Shown piece after piece: positions 45,665 through 56,739 of a stretch of 64,000 nt of DNA. Position 1 is the first letter of the stretch. Each line of letters opens with the position of its first letter. Source of the stretch: Symbiodinium microadriaticum (taxonomy: Eukaryota > Sar > Dinophyceae > Suessiales > Symbiodiniaceae); NCBI GenBank assembly GCA_001939145.1, contig LSRX01001372.1, positions 62,001 to 126,000 of the forward strand. The letters run 5' to 3'. Under the pieces are notes generated by a model. That model did no database searches and had not been told where the DNA came from. It worked only from the letters and a program-made list of their open reading frames with translations. A program made the position numbers and the translations under genes.

Positions 45665-46133
45665 CTACTCTCTATGTGTGCGATGATGAGGCGCGCAGTT
45701 TCTTGCTGAGGCTTTAACCATCTCTGCAAAGACCACCAGAAGCTGCAGACTCATCAGCGAAAACGTCTTCACGCGGAAAGCCCTGGGGGCTGACAAAAAG
45801 CAAGATGCTAGACAGCCCTTCCGGCATGAACGTGGCATCTTGACGGTGCTAGGGATGCTTCGCTCTCGTGTCAGTGCAAACGGCCTTCGCATGTACTCCG
45901 GCACGGAGCCGGGCTTGCTCGGGAATCGCCACAGCGATCTGCCACAGCCGACGGGATCCGACGGATGCGCGAAGTTTCCCGCTCCTTTTCGCCCCCCAGC
46001 GGCCCGGCCAGGCCCCCGGCCTCTCCCCCTCCGAAAATGCGTCCTTGATCCTCGGCACAGAATAGCTTAAAATAACGCAGCTGAGCGGGACACAATTGCG
46101 ATTCGCTTTTGTTGCAGCCACGTCGCCAAGCAC
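45665..46133 (-). CDS. Exon candidates, minus strand, unidentified
   Basis: A frame at about 45785-45690 reads FRVKTFSLMSLQLLVVFAEM then VKASARNCAPHH. A frame at about 46133-45995 reads LGDVAATKANRNCVPLSCVI then LSYSVPRIKDAFSEGERPG. They probably belong to the same transcript as the 46.2-46.5 kb ORF, but splice sites are not defined. Confidence 0.27.
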
Positions 46134-46195
46134 TCGAGGTGCTGGGCCTCAGAATGAGCCACATCCAAGCAGGAGTCCAGCGGGTTAGAATTAAC

Positions 46196-46534
46196 TCATG
46201 CGGCGAACGTGTTACCACTCCAGTGAGAGCTCTGGGACCACGGCGTCTCTGAAATTTGGAAGCGAACCTGACTCGCTCCACATCGCTGCACTACTGTACG
46301 AGTACCATAGATCCGCGGCTGGTGTGCTCGGGAGTTTTCGCTCACTTTCGGCGCAAGAGCGTCCACGTCGACACGTGTTTGATGTGTCTCGTGAGCTGGC
46401 AAGGCTGGCTTGCCTGAAAACTTGAGCGTCATGCTGACCATCCGAGCAACTGCTGGTGTGATTTGTTTCAAGATTTCCAGGATAGCAGCATGACCGTGGG
46501 CATCGACAGGGGCAGCTGCAGGAAAACTAGACAT
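46196..46534 (-). CDS. ORF of 112 codons starting at ATG, unidentified
   Basis: The ATG at 46534 opens MSSFPAAAPVDAHGHAAILE, then ILKQITPAVARMVSMTLKFS, ALPAHETHQTRVDVDALAPK and VSENSRAHQPRIYGTRTVVQ, with balanced composition. It begins only 84 bases after the end of the renalase-like ORF on the same strand. It could be the first exon of a closely packed downstream gene or an unrelated exon. A fragment at 46195-45850 could continue it. No domain recognised. Confidence 0.4.
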   Translation of the reverse strand: MSSFPAAAPVDAHGHAAILEILKQITPAVARMVSMTLKFSGKPALPAHETHQTRVDVDALAPKVSENSRAHQPRIYGTRTVVQRCGASQVRFQISETPWSQSSHWSGNTFAA

Positions 46535-46617
46535 GCGTCATTAACGCTTGAGGCTGCAGTCATGTGAGCTGTACATGGGCCCAGTGCCAACCCAGGATTG
46601 AATAGTGCTACCGAGGG

Positions 46618-48432
46618 CTACCTGTTTCTGTACTTCTTCAGGCTATCTGCATGGTGGAGTACCAATGACTCGTCGCTTGCCAGCTGTGCGGCTGTTGGCC
46701 AGGTGTGGTCCAGACCATCTTGTGGATCTGCCCGTCCAGTGTCCGAGTAGGCTTCGCGCAGGCTCTGTGAAAGGTTTGCAACCAGTTCGCTTCGGAACTT
46801 CCACTCTGAGCGGTGAGGCAAGCGGGAGAGCTCTGATGGTGTACCCTCCAGGTCTTGCGCCACAAGTGCAGCAAGATCACGAGCACTCTTAAATGGATGG
46901 AGCAGGTTGCAAGCCCGTACTTGCCGTAAGGCCGTAGCAGCACTAACTGGAAAGAAGACGAAAGCATCCGAGGCATAGCCGAGCTTACACCGAGCGTCGT
47001 AGACGCAGCTCGGCTTTTTGAAGTCGCTGAGCGCAGTCAACGGCCACGCGTTCTGCCAATGGAAACACGGCACCAAACCCTTGTGGCGCCCCAGCTGGTC
47101 CGAAGCTTTCCGGGCGCGTCGGAAAGCATCCACCATCTCGTTTTCCACCTTCTTTTTGTCCCAGGATCCGGCAAAAGAGCTCCGTATGGACTTGGACCAT
47201 TTTACTGTGGCAGTCAAGTTCCAAACCGCTCGTCCCTGAAACCGCAGCCCACGCCCTATGGCATGTGAGGAAGCCTTCAGCTGCTCAGCCAGTTCGAGTA
47301 TTCCAGCATCCTCGAGCGTGCTAAGCTCAGACCCGTCCGAGCCTTCGCCCTCAAACTCCACCACGCACGACATCGCACTCGCACACGGAGCAGATGCCAA
47401 ACATCGAATCACCGAACCTGTAGTGGGTAAAGCCGACTCCAACATCTGCTTAAAGCTGGCCTTTCTTGCGCCCCTGGGGTCCAAGTCAAACCCCATGATG
47501 ACATTATCGTAAAAAGTTGACGCATTGGGAACCTGGTGCGCGCTGTACCAGTCTTTCCCAGATCCTTTGACGAACTCACTGTATAGGCACCATTTTTTCG
47601 AAATCTCGTCGTACCACATCTGCGTCAACTGTAAGCCTTCGTGGCATGAAACAGATATGTTCCCGCATGGCGTACTGTCCTCCACTAACTCCTGCTCGAG
47701 GTCCTTTAAGAGTTGAAACATTCCTCCGTTCATGACCGAATACGAAACTGGAGATCCCTGAGCAGGCTTGCTGTCGTGGCTTTCTCTCACGCAGCCATGC
47801 TTTAGCCAGGGACGAAGGTAGCGCTCCGCAAAATCGTCTTCCAGAGCACAGAGCTCTGCATTGTCACCCTGATCTCCAGCTGTTGCCAAGAAGTTGCTGC
47901 TGGTGAACTCACACATAGCATGGGGTGTGTATATGTTCCGAGCTGGGTCGAACATTGCTGGAAACAGAGCAATCTCAACCACGATGTCTGTCCGCGTCTT
48001 GAGTGCGCGCTGCAACTCCTTCACGAACAGCAACGATGAGAGCGTTCGCCCAAGTACGGCGACCCGATGGGTACCGTTTTCCCCAAGCTGGCATTTGGAC
48101 TCCGCGAGATGGCCCGGATGGCCCGGGTAGCCGCCACGGCCCATCCATCGGCGCTTCTTGGCCTCAGAAGATGCCATCCGAGCGAGCTGCTGCACTGAAG
48201 CTCGCATGCAAACGCTGCATCGCAACAGTTGAAGCAAGCTCATGCGGTCAGAGAAGCCTTCAACCAAAAGAAAGCAAGCTTGCATGCGCTTAACGAGCTC
48301 TTGCCTGCATCTCTGGCAAGCCAGATTCGGGATCCAGAGACGTCCTTGCAAGCGTGGTGACGGAAACACGAAAAGCTGCAAGTCAAGCGTCCAGGCACCC
48401 TCGATTCCTGTCGAAGGGCTCCGTAGAGTCAT
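46618..48432 (-). CDS. Renalase/amine-oxidase-like FAD protein, intronless ORF
   Basis: The open frame runs from a TGA just above 48558 to its stop at 46618. The ATG at 48432 is the first in frame; the ATG at 48177 (MASSEAKKRRWMGRGG) is an equally good start and puts the nucleotide-binding segment nearer the N terminus. That segment (HRVAVLGRTLSSLLFVKELQ) is a degenerate Rossmann beta-alpha-beta, with the usual GxGxxG reduced to GRTLSS. Further along, GMFQLLKDLEQELVED, KKWCLYSEF and YDNVIMGFDLDPRGARKA follow the order seen in renalase-type flavin oxidoreductases. HWQNAWPLTALS...CVYDARCKLGYASDAFVF matches the C-terminal FAD motif (HRW..A.P......D..rlg..GDw), but Asp-Ala replaces Gly-Asp. Oxidation of an amine or NAD(P)H-type substrate is expected of the family, but the altered glycines make activity doubtful. 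Long and unspliced, unlike RPS15. Confidence 0.62.
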   Translation of the reverse strand: MTLRSPSTGIEGAWTLDLQLFVFPSPRLQGRLWIPNLACQRCRQELVKRMQACFLLVEGFSDRMSLLQLLRCSVCMRASVQQLARMASSEAKKRRWMGRGGYPGHPGHLAESKCQLGENGTHRVAVLGRTLSSLLFVKELQRALKTRTDIVVEIALFPAMFDPARNIYTPHAMCEFTSSNFLATAGDQGDNAELCALEDDFAERYLRPWLKHGCVRESHDSKPAQGSPVSYSVMNGGMFQLLKDLEQELVEDSTPCGNISVSCHEGLQLTQMWYDEISKKWCLYSEFVKGSGKDWYSAHQVPNASTFYDNVIMGFDLDPRGARKASFKQMLESALPTTGSVIRCLASAPCASAMSCVVEFEGEGSDGSELSTLEDAGILELAEQLKASSHAIGRGLRFQGRAVWNLTATVKWSKSIRSSFAGSWDKKKVENEMVDAFRRARKASDQLGRHKGLVPCFHWQNAWPLTALSDFKKPSCVYDARCKLGYASDAFVFFPVSAATALRQVRACNLLHPFKSARDLAALVAQDLEGTPSELSRLPHRSEWKFRSELVANLSQSLREAYSDTGRADPQDGLDHTWPTAAQLASDESLVLHHADSLKKYRNR

Positions 48433-48562
48433 GTGGCACCACTGCAACCTGCCCAAGAAACGGATGTCAGGTTGCAGTTCTTTTGCTGGTGTCGGGGCGC
48501 AGCCTCTCCAAAGGCCACCGCCATTTGGCCAACCTTGGAAATCCACTCTGCTCTTGCGATTG

Positions 48563-49981
48563 TGGGCCAGGTTTCAAAAACTTAAGGACTTGCTTGCCAT
48601 GCTCTTTAAGCTGTCGCGTACCAAAGACCTGTACAAGAAATCTGGATGACTTGGTGTCTGGCACAGCGCTTTAAAAAAGAGCCGCCATAACCCTAGAGCT
48701 CGTAGCCAACAGCGGTGCAAAGCCATGCCACGCATGATACTGTCCGGAAGGTGACAGGGTGCACGTAACTTATCCAGAGAGGAATGTGGAGCTTCTCTCA
48801 ACAAAACCTCCCTTCTCATCCAGCAAGTCCTGAATGAAGCGATGTCTGAGCCGCTCAGGCTTCCCGTGGAGCACTACCACAGCATGCCCAGCATGCAGAG
48901 TGAATTTGAGTTCGGAGTGGCCCGAAGCTTGCGTTGGCAAATCTTCACAACTTATGGTGTGCTCTAAATCTTCACAACTAATGGTGTGTTCTATCTAGCT
49001 TCCGGCAGTCCAAACGACAAACAACTGAAGGCATGCACCGCCTGGTCAGCCAGGCGAATTTGACTGCACACATTTGCTTCTACATACCTGTACACAGTGG
49101 ATAAGGGATAACTACATCAGCACTGCATCAACGGTTACTTCATGTCGTCCTTCCTTCGGTGCCATTTGGTCTTACTACGAAAATGTCTTCCTAGGCCTAA
49201 CGCATTTGTCCTACGTCCTGTTACGTGTGCTGTGCTGGACCTGCAAATGTGCCCGTGATTGCAGTCTTCGTCTTCTGCGTTGTCGCGGTTGAACATGTCT
49301 CCAGTAAAAGCAAGATCTGATCTTACGCGTGCAAACACATTTTTGTATCACAGATAGACTTTGCACAACGTCCAAGAGAGAACGCTGTCCAGCTCACTCA
49401 TGCTCCACCGACATGTGGGATGCGAGTGCGTTGCCACCTCAGCATTTTCGTTTTCTGGGGACAGGAAAATGGGCCGAGATGCTCGAAAACCACCATGCTG
49501 CCACGCTATCCAGGCATAAGAAGCAAAGGATTGAAAAAACACCACGTCTGCCAGTATTGGCCCGTGAGAGTCCGGCAATGCTGCATTCAGGTTCGCGGGT
49601 GGCCTTGCACACAGAACGAAGATGAACCAAATGAGTGGCAAGGCCCAAGCCATGCCATACACTTTCAAGAAACATCTCTTTCTCAGAGCAGAGCCACTGA
49701 ATTTTCGAACAGGTCTCCTGCATTCGGTTTGGGTCACAGCCTCCACTCGCAGTTCAACCTTGCAATGCTCGCAACTTCGCCTTCTCACGTGGATCCAAGT
49801 GAGCGAGTACCTACGACGCTTTGGCTGCACACAGGCATAGCTCCAACATCCTCCGAGGCCACAGAGCGTCTTGGGGGTTGTACCTGACGAATCCTCCACC
49901 CCATCCCGAAAGTGCGGTGACACCGTCCAATGTCGACCCCCCCCCCTCCTCCCCTCCCTTCTGGCCNCCCCCCCCCCGCTC
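48563..49981. other. No gene recognised; contains one unknown base
   Basis: Minus frame 50001-49348 is open but runs through the C-rich stretch and lacks clear protein character. The single N at 49967 sits in a long C run (49937-49978), so the length there is unreliable. Confidence 0.4.
49967..49967. other. Unknown base (N) in a C-rich run
   Basis: The only ambiguous base in the window, flanked by C homopolymers. It is probably a sequencing or assembly failure at a G/C run. Confidence 0.95.
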
Positions 49982-51509
49982 TTAGCGATGCTCAGAGTCA
50001 CCGTGGTCTTCGGCCGAGGCCGAGGCAGTGGCCGGCGGCGTGCAGAGTATCGGCTCAGTAGCGTTCAACCCCTCTGTCCGCTCTTTGCGCGCTTCGCTTC
50101 GGGGGGGTCCCGCCTTTTGCATGTCGTAGTCCGTCTTTTCGTCCATCATCTCTGCCAGGACCGTCAGCAGACGCTGGATGGCCACATCCTGCGCAGCGCA
50201 AAGACATCGAGCTTTATGAAGACATGTTAGCCTTGAGCGTTGCTGCTCTTGGTGCGCTCTCCCCTTTGGATGCCGTGGAACTCTCAGAGCGCTCGAGCTC
50301 AGCTTCCGTCGCTTCGAGACAACAGAGTTCTCAATTAGCTGCTGGCAGCAGTGGAATTTTTGGAAAAATACAAGTACCTTGGCTTTGCCCAAACCAGCGA
50401 ACACATTTTTTGCAGAAGGAGCTGTGTTTGGCAAATGTTGGCAGGATGTTCACCGCACAAGGAGGCTTACTGACCGAGAAACGTACCAACGGAACTGGCG
50501 TTGCAGTCCGAAACCCCGACACCTACGTCTTAATTCGATGGCAAGTGGTGTGCCTCGGTTCGCTTTACACAGGCGCGCAGGCAATTGCGCACGTCAGCCT
50601 CGGCATCTGGCGGCTACCGACGTTCTAGCATTCGCCATCACTACAATGTCTGCAAGTGCCGACCAATTGAGGAGTCTTTTGCCCTGACCTGAGCTTAGCA
50701 GCAGCTGCGGCTCTGGCTAGATGTGCCACCACCCGCTGAACGATGCGTTCCTGGCCACGCATGCTCAGCTCTAGGAGTGCAATGAATGCTCCAAGCAGTG
50801 ATTGCAAAAACTCCATAGCCTGTCGTGCACATCCCATCTGTGAATGTGCCAACTTCTTTTGCATCCATAGTAACGTCGCGCAGGCAAGAAAACGATGTGC
50901 TGAGGCAGAGGCACCAAAACATCGTTGCGCACACCATTTACAATCTACATGCAAGCCTGAGACAGGCAAGACTTTCCCGTCTCAGCGGAAGACCACGATC
51001 GCTCGAAGCACCTGTCAGGTTGGTCCTAGCAGCTAGCCGGCACAATGACCCCTGCACCGAGCACGGTGTGCTGTGCTAAGTAAGAAAGCCAGCAAGTACT
51101 CTGAAAGAGCCTAAATGATCCTTGCTTCGGAAAAGGGCGAGGTGCTTCGCCAGAGCCCGAAGCATCGCGGAAGACCCATCATCTCCATCGTCCCGACAGA
51201 TGGCACAGCGAGCCAAGCATTCCGAGAGTCACGCACAGAACAGAAAAGCACAGAAAGCCTTGCGAGATGCGGCACCACGAGACCCAAGACCACCTTTTTC
51301 GGGTCAAAAACAAACATCGCAACCCCCAACCCGAAAACAAAAAAAACAATAGCATGGTCCGCCAGAAAGGCCTCCCGCGTGTACCCGGTTCCAACACCAG
51401 GCATGATAATTCCATCGTTTTGTGTCAAGCTGCTGTCGAGTTCTGGTCTCCGCCAAGTAGCCATTTCATGTTGCTGTCTGACCTCTTTCTCCGAAGGGCT
51501 GTGCAGCAT
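49982..51509 (-). CDS. Multi-exon locus with a membrane segment and acidic tail, unidentified
   Basis: The most upstream frame (about 51509-51111) reads QNDGIIMPGVGTGYTREAFL and a membrane segment (HAIVFFVFGLGVAMFVFDPK, KVVLGLVVPHLARLSVLF). A piece at about 50870-50640 reads SQMGCARQAMEFLQSLLGAF, IALLELSMRGQERIVQRVVA. A piece at about 50330-50230 reads EATEAELERSESSTASKGES. The last exon (about 50192-49982, after CTGCGCAG|G) reads DVAIQRLLTVLAEMMDEKTD, YDMQKAGPPRSEARKERTEG and ends at TAA. All are on the same strand and in a sensible order. The joins are not proved and more than one gene may be involved. No family recognised. Confidence 0.38.
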
Positions 51510-51512
51510 CAC

Positions 51513-54500
51513 GAGATGCGGCAGCGATTGTGGATGGCATCAGTGCACATCACAAGATTCATGACCGATTAGCTCGGAAGTGTGTGTGTGCAGTTAGCAC
51601 AGACTCTTTGAGAAGCCTGAGCTTCTGAGACACAACCTTTCATAGTGCGGTAGAACTCGGTCCAGCATTGGCCCTCTGAAACAATGCGGCAACTGGGACA
51701 ATAACTTCCAGGATTTTCCAGGCAAGCTGTGCTGGTTCGCGATATCAACGTGAAATCACCAATCTATGCTGTAAATGGTATTAGGACGTGACAGGTTTGC
51801 CGAAGATGAATCGCGGGCCTCAAATCAAGAACCGATTTTTGTAGATGACACCCACACACGTGTCACAGTATGAAGCAGTGAAGAAGAGAGCACTACAATC
51901 AATCCAAACCACGCTCACCGCGACAGCGCGCTGTCCCCAAAAACATCACCAGGATGAAGGGCCTGTGAAAAAAAAAGGGCATCAGAATCCAAGACAGCGC
52001 TACGACCCCCACCGCGAGCAAAAAAAACACGAAGGGCAATTCGGCAGGCCGCCGCCGTCGGCGAGACACTAGGCACTCAATGGGCAGCGGAAGGCGAGAC
52101 GACAGTCACCGAAACTTCACCCATCAGAATGAGACCAACGCCATCAAATCGAGCTAAGGCTGGTCGAAAGAACTCGAAGTTGCTTAGTCGCGGGACCTCG
52201 TATTCAGAGGACCCCGAAACAAGATGACAGCCCGAGTGCGCAAACCCCTGTAATCATGATGCATCGAAAGTTCACAGCATCAACACCTGTGCGAAGCAGC
52301 TGGCACCCTGCACTATGAAATGGGCTGGTCATCACAGCACGTTGCACCACGTCTGCTATTGTGTGGAGATGCCTTCTCATGATACCCGAGGCCAGCGCGG
52401 GAATTCATGTAAGGGCACCTTGGATGTCTTGGTCTAAAACTACCCGCGAGACTTGAGTCTAAGTGAGGGCAGCATGCTTTGGCGCCCTCCAAGTCGGCGG
52501 CCCAGCCCAGTTGCAGCTTGGAACGGGGCCTGGGCATGAGCCAGTTCAAAGTACGGCACTTGCAGCATCAATGTCTTGCTCATCCGGATTTCAGAGCCTG
52601 CGATGGCACAAGGACAGGTCTTGGACCAGGTCCCGAGTGCAGCTTCATTCGGGGGGATGTGATCGTTTTGATCTCACCCCTGTCAAACACTGAGACTCAG
52701 AGTTTAGAAGGCCTCGGATGTTCGTCCAGTCAATAGCCGTCACTCAGCCAAAACTTTGGGACGGCACACCTGGCGATCGAGACTCTTTCGGAACTCATTG
52801 ATGCCAGTCGCAATGTGTTGACATCGTGAGCTTCGTAGTCATTGCAGCGGTTTCTGGTTGGAAAAGTTTTCGATTGACTGCCAATAGAATCGGCTCTCTG
52901 GTTGCCCTCCTGTCCATTCGGACGTCCTTGTCTCCGCTTCTTCTAGGGCCTGTGTCTGCATTGATGGGCCATCGTTGTCGTGGGGTTTTGCTGTCTCTGC
53001 ACAGGCACTAGCGCGGAGCATGTTTGTTTTCGTGGCACGTTGGCCTGATAGTTCACCGTTCCACGAGTCGCTGATGCAAAAAAACTACTGCTACTGTACA
53101 GCATTACGCATCTCCCTAACATGCACTGTGTTGTCTTGGAAAAGCATGCAAAGGAATCAAGAGACTCAGACGAAATGGACTTCGTGAATCACTGCCTGAT
53201 GAGTTCGTCCCAAGTCCCAAGTGTGGGGGCAACTGGATTCCACGATGCTCCAGGCTCGCATGTCCCGTGTTACGAGCCATCAAATGGAAGGGAATGTGGC
53301 GCACCTTGAGCTCGCAAAGTTTGATGCCGCGAATGGCGCTCTCCAATAAAGACTAACCGCCACCTGATGGCCGGTGCACATGCTTCGTGGCCGGTCTAAG
53401 GTACCATCCAAGGGGTCAGTGTCAAAAAACACGGGTGGCAAGGGAAACCCTAACCGATCCTAAACGATTTGTTCGCAACATTTCGCAACACTTGTAACTT
53501 GGCTCTGGCAGGATGTGACGTACTACGGAACTGCGCAGCAGTGAGAAGCAATGCATCTTGGGGCCAAAGGAGAGGTGTTAACACTCCCAGTCGTGTGCCG
53601 CTTGAAGTCGTTCCAGCGCCGGCCTCCATCCAACGACAGACGAGGAACACGCGTGAAGCGCTGTGCGGAGCCTCGGGGAAATCACCGAATCACTCTGTTC
53701 TCGCCTTCTTTGGTCGAGGCGGAGGCTACCACTCTTGGAGCTCTTCACCGGAGCCAGGCCCTTCCAAAGAAAGGAAAAGAGAGCCGTGCCGCGGGCCAGT
53801 GCGGGCCAGGCCTGCAAGGTCTCCTCCACTCGCCCTGGCAAACTCTGCATGGAGCTCGTGGCCTCAGCCGCTGCCCTCTTCTTCAGGCTCACTCCAAGAA
53901 GGGATTTTGGGATCTGGCGCTGGGCACGCCCGAGCCACCTAGTGATGGTTTTAGGACGGGCAGACGTTCGCAGACTTTCAGATCTTCCCGTCACCCGTCG
54001 CCTGCTCGAGTCTCCGCGAATTTCAGCATGGCCAAGGCGCGATTGTAACCTTTGACATTGCAAGCACATTGCAAGGAGACGCCGAAAGACCGAGACAGCG
54101 CTCTTCACGCTCATGTCAAGGAACTGAACTCGTGAGAGGCGGTCTTCTCCTCTCTAGCCTTGGGTCACAGAGGGGCTCTGCATGTCATGGCTGCATTGCA
54201 TGTCCCGTCCTGAGTTCCAGCTGGACCTGAACTCGACCGGTGGAACTCCTCTTCAAGGGGAAACCGCAAGATCCCAGCCCCACTGTGGCACACAGATTTG
54301 TCTCAGAGGCATGCCTTCGGGACGTCCTCCAGGCTGATGGGCCCCAAGCTGCTCGTGGAGCTTCCTGGAAACCAAGAGCAACATTCCTCTGTGGCATGGA
54401 GGACGACGCAGGATCATTGCGACCAATTGTATACTGGGCCTTCAGTTGGCAGCCGTGCCGCCCGCGCCTCTGCAGAGTCTATCCCTCAGCCACCTCCCAA

Positions 54501-55333
54501 CCCAACTCATTTGATCGACGCACAAACCTAGGTGCCGACAGAGCTAACTAGCATCTAGCAGGATTTACAGCCTTGGCCGTCGGCCGCCGCGCTGCTCGCA
54601 CCGGCTGATCCTGCAACGGTCTGTCGGTGTTTTTGCTTAGGCAGGTTGTCACTGCAACCAGCTGGGACCCACTTGCGATTACCTCCCGCTGGTTTAAATT
54701 ATTGTGCGGTTTGTTGAGCCAACAATGTAGCTGGCAGATCCCGTCTGCAGGCACCAGGAAGTGACTGTCAGATTATCGTCGACGTCAAACTCATGGATTG
54801 AAATGCTCGTAATTAAAATTGGTTTCCTCGTTATATGGGTGAAGGACCTTACGACCGCCCCCGGCATCGGATTGTGCGGTGCAACGAGTCAAAGCAGGGC
54901 TCAGTCGCTTGCAAATGTGCAGCACCGCTCAGTCCTAGACTATGACTGTGTGTGTGTACACCCTGTAACCAAGGGAGTCGATGTGCATGTGAAATGATTT
55001 TCACAGATAGTGCTGCAGGGGGCCAGCGAGCCTTGAAACCTGCGCTGGCAGCAAAGACCGTGCTATAAGGTGGTGATATCTTTGGGACGCGAAAGCTACA
55101 AGTACGTACCTGCAAGTTTTCCTGCCAGTGGCATGAGGCGAGTGCAAATGTACATATAGTCTGCAAGAGGTTTTTAACAGGTGCAAGGATATCACTGGAA
55201 TTCGAAATCTGCACATGCGTGCCCAAGACAGTAGTCGCTGAGTGCACTGCGCCAGGGCTGCCTGGTTGGAATTCCGCTCCTACGACCGGCCAATACTCCC
55301 TGATCGAAGTACCCCGACCATAGTCAGGTCATG
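51513..55333. other. Large stretch with no recognised gene
   Basis: The longest frames (minus 54114-53578; plus 53551-54048) are both Arg/Ser-rich and mirror each other, so I cannot choose between them. I saw no repeats, RNA genes or clear exons. Antisense frame 55247-54849 is weakly protein-like. Confidence 0.35.
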
Positions 55334-55717
55334 TCAGGTCCTTTCTTCGTTCCCGTACGCGGTACACTTGAGATGTGGCATTCCGATGCAAACAAATCGC
55401 AGAGCAATTCCACCAATTGGTGGTGAGTGAATTTGAAGCGCGCATGCTGTCAGAGGGCCGATTTCGGTCCTTGCTGTGGACTCGCAAAAAAATCTGAAGG
55501 ACTGTCGCTCACTCAGCTTCTGAAGAACGGTTTGCGTGCTTCCAGGATTGACATTCTTGAGCGCTTGCGACAGTGTTGATCTCATTCTGCAGTGAGTCAA
55601 ATTGAAGCTCCCCAACGAATGGTCAGGTGTCAACCAGTGCTGAGCTGGTTCCAGTCGCAGCTGCCGCAGCTGCCGATGGCAGAGTCGCTTTAGAGAGGCA
55701 GCGTCTCCGGCTCTCAT
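55334..55717 (-). CDS. First exon of an unidentified protein
   Basis: The ATG at 55717 (context CCAAGATGA, in-frame stop just upstream) opens MRAGDAASLKRLCHRQLRQL, then LRLEPAQHWLTPDHSLGSFN, MRSTLSQALKNVNPGSTQTV, LQKLSERQSFRFFCESTART. The reading quality falls after about 55435, so the exon may end near there; no donor is fixed. The frame just upstream (about 55900-55735: AQETRTVCAARNVVLTKSVH) may be the end of a preceding exon or gene. No domain recognised. Confidence 0.42.
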   Translation of the reverse strand: MRAGDAASLKRLCHRQLRQLRLEPAQHWLTPDHSLGSFNLTHCRMRSTLSQALKNVNPGSTQTVLQKLSERQSFRFFCESTARTEIGPLTACALQIHSPPIGGIALRFVCIGMPHLKCTAYGNEERT

Positions 55718-55987
55718 CTTGGTTTAGCTGCACTTTGACGGACAAACTCAGTGGCTGTGCCGTGCCGACGTGCGCGTTACATCGATGAACACTTTTGGTG
55801 AGGACTACATTTCGAGCAGCACAAACTGTTCTTGTCTCCTGAGCGATGTTTGTTCTCCACATATGAGGCATGTCGCGTGACTCAACTTCGCACCAGCCTT
55901 GTGAAAGGACTTTGTGCACGACGAACCCTGTTAAGCCAACTTTAGTTCTGCTGCAGTGTTAGCTTTGTGTTTAGCTCTCCTGTAGTG

Positions 55988-56341
55988 TTAGCTTTGTGTG
56001 TGTGTGTGTGAATATAATACTGCAAACTCAAGGAGATGTGTTGAAATCTGAACACTTGCCCTCCAGACAGAGAAGCCTGACTTTGCGACACCGTGGCTCA
56101 AGAGCCGCACTTTGGTGCGCGTCAGGACAAAGGCACTGCTGTCAACTTTCAGGGTTACTTTGGCTAGTTCATTGAGTGATGCACGCGATTTTAGCGACTT
56201 CAAGGCTCCCTCATCTAACGTACTATCACAGTCTGTAGATTTGTGATGGTGTGTGGGTGTAGTGTCTTGACCAGCCGTTTGAGCTAGTTTCAAGCAAGCG
56301 AGCAAAAGCAATACACACACGCGGGCAGCACGGGGGTCCAT
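55988..56341 (-). CDS. Putative secreted protein, about 117 codons or first exon
   Basis: The ATG at 56341 opens a signal peptide (MDPRAARVCVLLLLACLKLA) with a probable cut after QTAG. A hydrophilic stretch follows (DCDSTLDEGALKSLKSRASL) and then a beta-rich stretch (ELAKVTLKVDSSAFVLTRTK, VRLLSHGVAKSGFSVWRASV). The frame closes at 55988 inside a TG repeat (56000-56010), so the real end may be a donor upstream of that. Secretion or membrane targeting is a fair inference; function unknown. Confidence 0.45.
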   Translation of the reverse strand: MDPRAARVCVLLLLACLKLAQTAGQDTTPTHHHKSTDCDSTLDEGALKSLKSRASLNELAKVTLKVDSSAFVLTRTKVRLLSHGVAKSGFSVWRASVQISTHLLEFAVLYSHTHTQS

Positions 56342-56395
56342 AATTCTGCTGGGTGCTAGATACAGCCGTGCATGCTTTCGAGTAATCTCGTGCAA

Positions 56396-56739
56396 TATCG
56401 TGGTTTGTTCAAGCAGACCACTTGCAGTGCGAAGACTGAGGGTTACCGCCGTGACTGTGGCAAACTAGTCGCTGCATGTCCTGAGCAGATTGTCGCGGGG
56501 TGCCCGGCTGAGAACCGGCCTGCACATGGCACATCCATAGCACGGGGCAAGGGGTGAAACTCCTACGGCTTCTCCCAGAGCCTTGTCCTTTGTTGAAGTG
56601 CTAGGCGATGATGCCTCTGCAAGCTTTAGTCGGCACGAGTTGAAGCAGGAGATGGACCAAGCCTTTGTCAGCGAAGGACGCGGTGATGGTGAGGCATGTG
56701 GAGTCCCAGGTTGGGATCTAGCCTAATTTGCGCAGCTTC
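56396..56739. other. No gene recognised
   Basis: I saw no convincing exon or repeat. Confidence 0.3.

Noticed and set aside
56095..56103. TGGCTCAAG resembling the 3' end of the spliced leader
   Set aside because: Nine bases only, inside a putative coding exon, with no upstream leader sequence.
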